A stretch of 49,753 nt of DNA from positions 1 to 49,753 of IMG/VR virus record IMGVR_UViG_3300036770_005281; one strand, given 5' to 3'. Under the pieces are notes generated by a model. The model worked only from the letters and a program-made list of their open reading frames with translations, was not told where the DNA came from and ran no database searches. Each line of letters begins with the position of its first letter. The first letter of the stretch is position 1. Both the position numbers and the translations under genes were made by a program. Positions 32,988 to 39,393 of the stretch are shown piece by piece. This DNA is from a virus.

Positions 32988-34426
32988 TCCCGAGCATGCT
33001 CGCCGAGGATCAGGTTGGCGATGTCCATCTTCTTCTGCAAGGCCTCGACGATCTTCTCGTCCACCGTGTCGGGCGACGCCAGGTCGATGTAGGTCATCTT
33101 GTTCTTCTGCCCGTAGCGGTCGATGCGGGCCTCAGACTGCAGGCGAATCTCCAGGTCGTAGTTGTTGGAATAGTAGATCATCGTGTGCGCTTCGGTAAGC
33201 GTCAGGCCGTAGCCCCCGGTGCGCGGCTGGCCCACAAAGAACCGCAGCTCGCTGTTGGGGTCTTGGAACCGGTCCACGATGTCCGAGCGTTCTTCGGCCG
33301 TGGTGTCGCCAAAGTACGTGGCCACGCTGCTCATCCCGTACTCCTTCTGGAGCGCGAGCTTGATGGCCTCGATGTCATGTCGAAAGTTGGCCCAGATGAT
33401 GATCTTGCCGTCCGACTCCTCAATGGCCGCCAAGAGTTCGTCCATGCGGTTGTTCTTGAGAGTGACCACCTCGCCCGTGTCCAGCGTCACGTGCCCGCAG
33501 ACAATCTGCTGCAGACGCATGATCTGGGTCAGGGTGTTCATCGTCGTGCTGATGCCCTGGTCAAAGGTCGCAAGAGCCGCCAGCACCATCTGGTCGTAGG
33601 CCTTGCGCTGCTCAGGGGTCAGCTCCACTTCACGCTTGAGGAAGACCTTGTCCGGCAGGTCAAAGCACTCGTCTTTGCGGACGCGGAAGCTGAACCTGTC
33701 GAGCTTTTCTTTGAGCTCATCAAGCCGGCGATAGCCCACCACCTGCTTGAACGAGTGCGATGCCAGCTGCCGCTCAACGGTGACCGCGTATCTGGCCTGG
33801 AAGGCAAAGTAGCTGTGGATGTTGAGGCAGTTCGGGGACAAGAACTCGCACTGTTGGTACAGGTCCATGGGACTCTTGGTCACCGGTGACCCCGTCATGA
33901 TGCGGCGAAAGCGTGCGCCAATGCCCACCTTCACCGCGTTCTTTGAACGCTGGGCCGTGTGCCCCTTGATGGTCGTGCTCTCGTCCACCGCCATCATCGC
34001 GTCATGCACAAGCAGAAAACGCTTGGCAAAGGTCGTGCCCTTGGCCGTGCTGAACGCTTCGACGTTCATGATCAAAATCTTCAGGTCCTCAGTGGAAACG
34101 AAGAGATCGTCGAGGGCCTTGGCCTCAGCCTTGCGCGGGCTCGGCGTCCAGATGGCCATTCGGTGCACAATGTGCTCAGGCAGGTGCTTGGGAATTTCCA
34201 CCTTCAGCCAGTTGCGGTAGACGCCCTTGGGCGCGACGATCAACAGCGCGTTGATCTTGCCCTTGTCGTAGAGCATCGCGGCGTTGTTGATGAGCATGAA
34301 GCTCTTGCCTGTGCCGGTGTCGGCGAACAAGGCTGCAACGGGCGAGTCCCAGAAGCGCTGCAGGTAGGCCTGCTGATGCAGGAAGGGCTTGTTCTTGAAC
34401 GGGTAGGTCTCAAGGAATCGGTCCAT
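32975..34426 (-). CDS. SNF2-type superfamily II helicase
   Basis: 483 aa. Motifs in order: Walker A ADTGTGKSF (residues about 36-44), ALLIVAPKGVYRNW (Ia), VDES (II, the DEAH box position), MTGSPV (III), KIIIWANFRHDIEAI (IV), PRTGGYGLTLTEAHTMIYYS (V region) and QSEARIDRYGQ (VI). These fit phage SNF2-like DNA translocases. Expected role is remodelling or unwinding at replication or recombination intermediates with its nuclease partner. Its ATG lies 84 bases from the divergent gene at 34511. A purine-rich AGAAAGAGAGAA precedes its start, two changes from the cassette found at plus-strand early genes. Confidence 0.85.
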   Translation of the reverse strand: MDRFLETYPFKNKPFLHQQAYLQRFWDSPVAALFADTGTGKSFMLINNAAMLYDKGKINALLIVAPKGVYRNWLKVEIPKHLPEHIVHRMAIWTPSPRKAEAKALDDLFVSTEDLKILIMNVEAFSTAKGTTFAKRFLLVHDAMMAVDESTTIKGHTAQRSKNAVKVGIGARFRRIMTGSPVTKSPMDLYQQCEFLSPNCLNIHSYFAFQARYAVTVERQLASHSFKQVVGYRRLDELKEKLDRFSFRVRKDECFDLPDKVFLKREVELTPEQRKAYDQMVLAALATFDQGISTTMNTLTQIMRLQQIVCGHVTLDTGEVVTLKNNRMDELLAAIEESDGKIIIWANFRHDIEAIKLALQKEYGMSSVATYFGDTTAEERSDIVDRFQDPNSELRFFVGQPRTGGYGLTLTEAHTMIYYSNNYDLEIRLQSEARIDRYGQKNKMTYIDLASPDTVDEKIVEALQKKMDIANLILGEHAREWIK

Positions 34427-34451
34427 GTGTTCTCTCTTTCTTGAAGGGGGC

Positions 34452-34480
34452 TTGCGCTGCCCTTGTTGAGAGTGTACACT
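34452..34480 (+). promoter_or_regulatory. Sigma70-like promoter with palindromic -10 region
   Basis: TTGCGC (34452-34457) and TACACT (34475-34480) are 17 bases apart in the divergent gap between helicase and the 34511 gene. The -10 lies inside a perfect 10-base palindrome AGTGTACACT (34471-34480), a possible operator for a dimeric repressor. Confidence 0.45.
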
Positions 34481-34494
34481 GGTCGCTCATTTCC

Positions 34495-34506
34495 AGAAAG
34501 GAGAAA
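34495..34506 (+). promoter_or_regulatory. Early-gene ribosome-site cassette 1
   Basis: AGAAAGGAGAAA, with the AAGGAG core, ends 4 bases before the GTG start at 34511 and begins 14 bases after the -10 hexamer. Confidence 0.7.
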
Positions 34507-34510
34507 TTCA

Positions 34511-34855
34511 GTGCCAACTGTGTACGTCGTGTCCGAGACCACGCAGCACAACATCGCAAGTGCTTTGGACTACGGCAAGATCGAAACCATTCTGCCGCCT
34601 ATGGCGCAGATTGCGTTCTCAGTCGTGCCTACAGTGCGACGCATCCAGCGCAAGCTGGAGAAGTTTTGCGACGATGACTACCTGCTTCTCATCGGCGACC
34701 CCTCTGCCATAGGCATTGCCTGTGCAGTAGCTGCGGCCAAGAACCACGGCCGCTTCAAGTGCCTCAAATGGGACAAGCGTGAAAGGCGCTATATTCCGTT
34801 GGAGGTTGACCTCTTCAAGAAAGGAGAAAGTGATGAGCCTTACGAATTTATTTGA
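34511..34855 (+). CDS. Conserved phage protein beginning MPTVYVVSETTQHN
   Basis: 114 aa from GTG 34511; the ATG at 34463 is rejected because the promoter lies downstream of it and AAGGAG lies directly before the GTG. The start MPTVYVVSETTQHN is shared by many phage proteins at the head of replication operons. It continues with LPPMAQIAFSVVPTVRRIQR, YLLLIGDPSAIGIACAVAAA and LKWDKRERRYIPLEVDL. No catalytic motif is seen; probably a small alpha/beta regulatory or replication accessory protein. Overlaps the next gene by 23 bases. Confidence 0.75.
   Translation: MPTVYVVSETTQHNIASALDYGKIETILPPMAQIAFSVVPTVRRIQRKLEKFCDDDYLLLIGDPSAIGIACAVAAAKNHGRFKCLKWDKRERRYIPLEVDLFKKGESDEPYEFI
34818..34829 (+). promoter_or_regulatory. 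Early-gene ribosome-site cassette 2
   Basis: The same AGAAAGGAGAAA, inside the end of the 34511 gene, 3 bases before the ATG at 34833. It has no nearby promoter, so this copy is only a translation signal. Confidence 0.7.
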
Positions 34856-35387
34856 GAACGATGCTGATGCCCTGCAAGTCTCCGACGAGCAGGTGACAGG
34901 TATCTCCGGCCTTGCACGTCGTGCCAAGCTGCTGGAGAAGGAACTCGCGGACTTGGAGAAAACCCTCTCCGAGAAGAACGAGCAGTACCGTAAGCTGACC
35001 GAGCAAACCATACCCGAGGCCATGGCCGAAGCAGGTATGAAGGCGTTCGCGATGGAGGACGGTAGCAGCATCAGTATCAAGCCGTTCTACGGGGCAAGCA
35101 TCCCGAAAGCCCGTCAAGCTGAAGCGTACCAATGGCTGCGCGACAACGGCTTTGACGACATCATCAAGAACACTGTGAGCGTGCGGTTCGGTCGCAACGA
35201 GGACGAACTGTGCTCACGTCTTCTCAATCTCCTGGGCGAGCAAGGCTATCCGGCCGAGCAGACCGAGAAGATTGAGCCCCAGACCCTCAAGGCCTGGGTG
35301 AAGGAGCGTATCGAGAAGGGGCAGCCCGTCGATACCGAGCTTTTTGGCGTGTTCATCGGCCAGAAAGCTGTCATCAAGTCTGTTTAA
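34833..35387 (+). CDS. Coiled-coil replication-module protein
   Basis: 184 aa from ATG 34833. Residues about 30-65 form a coiled coil (LLEKELADLEKTLSEKNEQY). A compact domain follows (AMAEAGMKAFAMEDGSSISI, then YQWLRDNGFDDIIKNTVSVR), ending in TLKAWVKERIEKGQPVDTEL and FGVFIGQKAVIK. Related proteins, often called hypothetical, are placed just before the putative ssDNA-binding gene in phages. It may bind DNA ends or assist replication; unproven. Reads in one operon with its neighbours. Confidence 0.7.
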   Translation: MSLTNLFENDADALQVSDEQVTGISGLARRAKLLEKELADLEKTLSEKNEQYRKLTEQTIPEAMAEAGMKAFAMEDGSSISIKPFYGASIPKARQAEAYQWLRDNGFDDIIKNTVSVRFGRNEDELCSRLLNLLGEQGYPAEQTEKIEPQTLKAWVKERIEKGQPVDTELFGVFIGQKAVIKSV

Positions 35388-35417
35388 TCACGAACCACGA
35401 AGAAAGGACCATGGACC

Positions 35418-36194
35418 ATGGCTAAGACTGAGATTGCGGAACAAAAGGCCAGCACCGCACTGGCAATCATGAGCGACCTGGAGCAAGACGCCGGTCAAGG
35501 TTTCGAGAACATGAGCCAGGAGGACTATGCACTGCCCTTCCTGAAGCTGCTCACGAGTACCAGCCCGGAAGTCGGCGATGTGGATGGTGCCCTCCCCGGC
35601 ATGATCCTCAACAGCGTCACCGGTGAGCTCTTCGACGGCAAGCGTGGCGTGCAGGTGGTACCTTGCGCGTACATCCGTCAGTACATCGAGTGGGCCCCGC
35701 GTGGCCAAGGTAGCGGTGCTCCCGTGCACATCTACCCGGCTACCAGCGACATCCTGTCCCAGACGCATCGCGATCCTGGCGACAACAGGGACTACCTGGA
35801 CAACGGCAACTACATCGAGAACACCGCCAATCACTACGTGATGGTGATTGACGAGAACGGTGTCCCCAGCCCTGCGCTGATCGTGATGAAGTCCACGCAG
35901 CTCAAGAAGAGCCGCAAGTGGAACAGCATGATGCAGTCGGTGAAGATGACGGGCAAGAACGGCCTGTTCACCCCGCCGATGTACAGCCAGGTCTACCGCC
36001 TGACCACCACGGCCGAGTCCAACGACAAGGGCAAGTGGTTTGGCTGGGAGATCGAACGAATTGGCCCGGTTGAGTCCAACGACATCTATCTGGCCTGCAA
36101 GCAGTTCGCGCAGTCTGTCAGCGCGGGCGACGTGAAGGTCAAGCACGAGGGTGCGGAGGGGGCCGAGAGCCACGCAGGACCAGCACCGTTCTGA
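35418..36194 (+). CDS. Putative ssDNA-binding protein
   Basis: 258 aa. Residues about 35-70 (EDYALPFLKLLTSTSPEVGD) and RGVQVVPCAYIRQYIEWAPR are recurrent in a phage family placed between regulatory and primase/polymerase genes. The body is beta-rich (NHYVMVIDENGVPSPALIVM, YRLTTTAESNDKGKWFGWEI), consistent with an OB-like fold. The acidic, disordered C-terminus (EGAEGAESHAGPAPF) ends in Phe, as in T7 gp2.5 and other SSBs. Function is inferred from these features and context. The start follows AGAAAGGACCATGGACC. Confidence 0.5.
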   Translation: MAKTEIAEQKASTALAIMSDLEQDAGQGFENMSQEDYALPFLKLLTSTSPEVGDVDGALPGMILNSVTGELFDGKRGVQVVPCAYIRQYIEWAPRGQGSGAPVHIYPATSDILSQTHRDPGDNRDYLDNGNYIENTANHYVMVIDENGVPSPALIVMKSTQLKKSRKWNSMMQSVKMTGKNGLFTPPMYSQVYRLTTTAESNDKGKWFGWEIERIGPVESNDIYLACKQFAQSVSAGDVKVKHEGAEGAESHAGPAPF

Positions 36195-36195
36195 G

Positions 36196-36294
36196 TTTCG
36201 GGGCCGAAAGTGGTTGGGTCACGGATAGTTGAGTCTGTCCAGGTAGCTCCTGGAAGGCAAAACACGGGTACCCGCCCAACCATGAGTAGGCCCC
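36196..36294 (+). ncRNA. Possible structured RNA leader of primase gene
   Basis: The 119-base gap before the primase gene holds nested complementary segments. GGGGCC (36200-36205) pairs with GGCCCC (36289-36294). GGTTGGG (36212-36218) pairs with CCCAACC (36275-36281). Inside are CCAGG-TAGCT-CCTGG (36239-36253) and the palindrome CGGGTACCCG (36265-36274). TTTCG-GGGC-CGAAA (36196-36209) is an alternative hairpin that would compete with the outer stem. Could be a cis-regulatory leader; no known family recognised. Confidence 0.35.
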
Positions 36295-36313
36295 ACCTTA
36301 CAAGAAAGAAGAA

Positions 36314-37846
36314 ATGACAGACATCACGCGGTTCAAGGCGATATTCAGCGGACTCGACATCGCTTACGGAACCTACAAGATCGAGGGGTCCAAGGAGAGC
36401 GGCAAGCAGGCCGGCAAAGCAGTCGTAGTGCGCAAGCCTCCGACTGATGACCTGTGGGTCAAACATTTGGAGGGGGTCGACCCGTCGCTCGGAATCATTC
36501 CGATCCGGGCAGACAACTCCTGCATCTGGGGCTGCATCGACATTGACCAGTACCCGCTGGATCACCAGGGGCTGATCAAGCGCATCCGCGAGATGAACTT
36601 GCCGCTGGTGGTGTGCCGCAGCAAGAGCGGCGGGGCGCACGTTTTCCTGTTTGTGAGCGAGCCCACGCCGGCCGCGCACATGCAGCGCTACCTCAAGGCC
36701 TGTGCAGCACTGCTGGGCGAGGCGGGGCGCGAAATTTTCCCCAAACAGGCCGAGATACTGGTCGAGCGGGGCGACACCGGCAACTTCCTGAACCTGCCGT
36801 ACTTCGGCGGCGATCAGACGATGCGCTACGCCATCAAGGACGATGGCACGGCGGCGACGCTGGAGGAGTTCTACGAGCTGCACGCAAAGTGGGTGCAGCC
36901 GCCTGACATCCAGCCCCCGGAAGAGCCCAAGAAACCCGATCACCCCATCAAGGACGGCCCACCATGCCTACAGGCTATCTGCGCTCAAGGCGTCCCCGAG
37001 GGGACACGGAACAACGCCCTCTTCAACATCGGCATCTTCCTCAAGCGGGCCAAGCCCGCAACCTGGGACAACGAGCTGGCCGAGCACAACGTGAAGTACG
37101 TGCAGCCGATGCTCCCCAACAACGAGCTGCAGGTCATCATCAAGCAGCTCCACAAGAAGGACTACAAGTACAAGTGCAAGGACGCACCGTTGAACAGCTT
37201 CTGCAACAGTGGTCTGTGCAGAACCCGCAAGTACGGTATCGGTGCGGACGGCCCTGACGCACCACAACTTTCATCTTTGTCCAAGTACAACAGCGAGCCG
37301 CCGCTGTGGTTCCTGGACATCAACGGCAAGCGCATCGAGCTCGACACCGAGGCGCTGTACAACCAATCGGCCTTCCAGAAGGCCTGTGTCGAGAAGATCA
37401 ACGTGCTGCCCCCGACGCTGCGCAAGCAGGACTGGGAGCAACTCCTCAACGCCCTGCTTCGTGAGATGGTCGAGAGTGAACAGATCACTGAAGCGCCCGA
37501 GGACACCAGCCTGACTGGACGTTTCAATGATCTGGTCGAAGAGTTCACGACCCACATGCAACAGGCCATGGACCGCGATGAGATTCTCATGGGCCGGCCT
37601 TGGGTGAACGAAGACGAGGCCAAGGTCTACTTCCGCATGAAGGACCTCGAAGCCCACCTCACGCGCAACAACTTCAAGGGCATGACGCACCCGAAGATGG
37701 CCCAGCGCATCCGTGAGCTGGGTGGCGAGCCGATCAGCCTGTTCCTGAAGAACCGCACCGCACGCTGCTGGCGCATGCCGATGTTCGGCAAGCAGGATTC
37801 GCCCTTCGACACACCGGAGCAGAAGAAAGCAAGGAGCCCGTTTTGA
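36314..37846 (+). CDS. Primase, archaeo-eukaryotic (AEP) type
   Basis: 510 aa. The AEP catalytic motifs are clear: Asp76-X-Asp78 in GCIDIDQYPLD and the SGGAH motif with His109 in CRSKSGGAHVFLF. A later acidic residue in AEILVERGDTGNFLNLPYFG completes the pocket (inferred). A central Cys-rich segment (CKDAPLNSFCNSGLC) may bind zinc. The C-terminal 150 residues are helical and include GRPWVNEDEAKVYFRMKDL, a fold typical of phage primase tails. The enzyme makes primers for the polymerase encoded 1.5 kb downstream. Ribosome site AGAAAGAAGAAA, one change from the early cassette. Confidence 0.8.
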   Translation: MTDITRFKAIFSGLDIAYGTYKIEGSKESGKQAGKAVVVRKPPTDDLWVKHLEGVDPSLGIIPIRADNSCIWGCIDIDQYPLDHQGLIKRIREMNLPLVVCRSKSGGAHVFLFVSEPTPAAHMQRYLKACAALLGEAGREIFPKQAEILVERGDTGNFLNLPYFGGDQTMRYAIKDDGTAATLEEFYELHAKWVQPPDIQPPEEPKKPDHPIKDGPPCLQAICAQGVPEGTRNNALFNIGIFLKRAKPATWDNELAEHNVKYVQPMLPNNELQVIIKQLHKKDYKYKCKDAPLNSFCNSGLCRTRKYGIGADGPDAPQLSSLSKYNSEPPLWFLDINGKRIELDTEALYNQSAFQKACVEKINVLPPTLRKQDWEQLLNALLREMVESEQITEAPEDTSLTGRFNDLVEEFTTHMQQAMDRDEILMGRPWVNEDEAKVYFRMKDLEAHLTRNNFKGMTHPKMAQRIRELGGEPISLFLKNRTARCWRMPMFGKQDSPFDTPEQKKARSPF

Positions 37847-37860
37847 AAACGGAGATCAAC

Positions 37861-37962
37861 ATGAACACATCTGACAAGGAGATGGGGCCGAAGATCGTAA
37901 AAGTCTTCGGCCCCCCTTAACCGGGCAGTGGCAAAACAACCTTCCTGCTCAACGTCGTCGAG
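37861..37962 (+). pseudogene. 5' part of UvrD-like helicase, split by in-frame TAA
   Basis: ATG 37861 follows a good ribosome site (ACGGAGATCAAC). The frame reads MNTSDKEMGPKIVKVFGPP and stops at TAA 37918-37920. It then continues without a break as PGSGKTTFLLNVVE into the helicase ORF starting at 37963. GPP and GSGKT are the two halves of a Walker A P-loop, separated by six extra bases (TAACCG in this register). The stop is preceded by an 11-bp hairpin. It may be a decayed start, an assembly problem, or a recoding site; see findings. No ribosome site precedes 37963. Confidence 0.6.
37884..37914 (+). other. Perfect 11-bp hairpin at helicase interruption
   Basis: GGGGCCGAAGA (37884-37894) pairs with TCTTCGGCCCC (37904-37914) around a 9-base loop. 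It ends one codon (CCT) before the TAA at 37918. No U-run follows, so it is not a normal terminator. Confidence 0.75.
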
Positions 37963-39393
37963 ATGGAGCTTGCCGACAACGTGCACCCCACCAAGATCGG
38001 CTACTTCTCCTTCACCAAGAAAGCTGCCAACGAGGCGCGCGACCGCGCGGTGGCCAAGTTCCCGCAACTACGCCCCGACAGCGACTTCCCGTGGTTTCGC
38101 ACGCTGCACAGCCTGGCCTACCGGTGCCTGGGCATCGGCACCAAGGACATGATGACGCCGGAGAACTACCGCGAGTTCGCTCAAGAAGCCGGCATCGAGA
38201 TCAACGTCGGCCTGGGCGAGGACGAGTTCATGGTGCAGGCGGACAACCCCATCCTCAACGAGATCAACATCGCACGGATCAAGGGCCTGGACCTGAAGAC
38301 GCACTACAACCAGTCCGTCATGGGCCTGGAGTGGTTTCACTTCGAATACGTGGAGCGCGCCTACCGGCACTACAAGCAGTCACGCAACCTGCTGGACTTC
38401 ACTGACCTGCTGGAGCAAGTGCTCCTGGAGCCGGACCGCCTGCCCCGGCTCGACGTTCTCATCATCGACGAGGCTCAGGACCTCTCGCGTTTGCAATGGA
38501 GGCTGGTTGAGCAGTTGGCACTGCGCTCCCAGCGTTCGTTTTTGGCAGGCGACGACGACCAGGCCGTCTACACCTGGGCAGGAGCCGACGTGGACAGCTT
38601 CCTGAGCTTCGAAGGTGAGATCAAGGTGCTGGACCAGTCCTACCGCGTGCCGGCCAAGGTGCATGCCCTGGCCAACAACGTGGTGCGCCGCATCCGCAAG
38701 CGCCAGCCCAAGGTCTGGAAGGCGCGCGAAGAGACCGGCGTGGTGGAGTACTACAACGATTGGCACCACGTGGACGTCTCGCACGGCGAGTGGCTGGTGC
38801 TCGCTGCGGCCAACTACATGCTCACCGACATGCACGACTGGCTCAAGAGCCAGGGCCTCTTGTTCGAGCGCCACGGCCAACGGTCCGTGCCCGAGGCAGT
38901 GCTCACCGCCGTGCTGGGCTGGGAGCGGCTGCGCAAGGGCGGCGAGGTGCCCTTCGAGGTGGTCAAGACCATCTACAAGTACATGGACACCGACTGCGTC
39001 AAGCACGGCCACAAGGGCCTGAAGACGGCCGACCCAGGGGCCATGTACACCATCGATCTCCTGAAAGAAAAGCACGGTCTTCTTTCCACAGAAATCTGGC
39101 ACGAGGCGCTGACCAAGATCGCCGAGGACAAGCGCAACTACATCATCTCGCTGCTGCGCCGGGGCGTGAAGCTCACGGGCAAGGCCCCGATCAAGCTCTC
39201 CACGATCCACGGAGCCAAGGGCGGCGAGGCCGACAACGTACTGCTGCTGGCGGACCTGACGACCAAGTTCGCCAAGGACTACGAGCGCAACTCCGACGAC
39301 ATCAACCGGCTGCTGTACGTGGGCATCACCCGTGCGAAGCAGTCCCTGCACATCGTGCTTCCCAAGAATGAACAGAAAGGCTTCCGGCTATGA
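37963..39393 (+). CDS. UvrD/Rep-like superfamily I helicase (body, P-loop lies upstream of a stop)
   Basis: 476 aa from ATG 37963. Motifs in order: Ia region GYFSFTKKAANEARDRAV, II VLIIDEAQDL, III AGDDDQAVYTWAGAD, IV LDQSYRVP, V LSTIHGAKGGEADNVLLL and VI LLYVGITRAKQSLHIV. These identify a UvrD/Rep-type helicase moving on single strands. The required Walker A (GSGKTT) is encoded just upstream in the same frame, so this ORF alone would lack ATPase activity. An intact product would start at 37861. Overlaps the polymerase start (ATGA). Confidence 0.8.
   Translation: MELADNVHPTKIGYFSFTKKAANEARDRAVAKFPQLRPDSDFPWFRTLHSLAYRCLGIGTKDMMTPENYREFAQEAGIEINVGLGEDEFMVQADNPILNEINIARIKGLDLKTHYNQSVMGLEWFHFEYVERAYRHYKQSRNLLDFTDLLEQVLLEPDRLPRLDVLIIDEAQDLSRLQWRLVEQLALRSQRSFLAGDDDQAVYTWAGADVDSFLSFEGEIKVLDQSYRVPAKVHALANNVVRRIRKRQPKVWKAREETGVVEYYNDWHHVDVSHGEWLVLAAANYMLTDMHDWLKSQGLLFERHGQRSVPEAVLTAVLGWERLRKGGEVPFEVVKTIYKYMDTDCVKHGHKGLKTADPGAMYTIDLLKEKHGLLSTEIWHEALTKIAEDKRNYIISLLRRGVKLTGKAPIKLSTIHGAKGGEADNVLLLADLTTKFAKDYERNSDDINRLLYVGITRAKQSLHIVLPKNEQKGFRL

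Noticed and set aside
34463-34510. Earlier ATG start for the 34511 gene
   Set aside because: It lies upstream of the -10 hexamer and would not be in the transcript; the GTG has the ribosome site.
36196-36313. SRP (4.5S) or RNase P RNA
   Set aside because: Some resemblance in a GGAAGGC stretch and GGCCCC ends, but the conserved SRP tetraloop helix and RNase P core motifs are missing.
37904-37925. Minus-one frameshift on the C-run before the TAA
   Set aside because: The P-loop and the rest of the helicase are in the same frame as the upstream part, so a frameshift would leave the correct frame rather than restore it.
37884-37925. Intrinsic terminator
   Set aside because: The stem is strong but is followed by CCTTAACC with no U-run and lies inside continuous helicase coding sequence.
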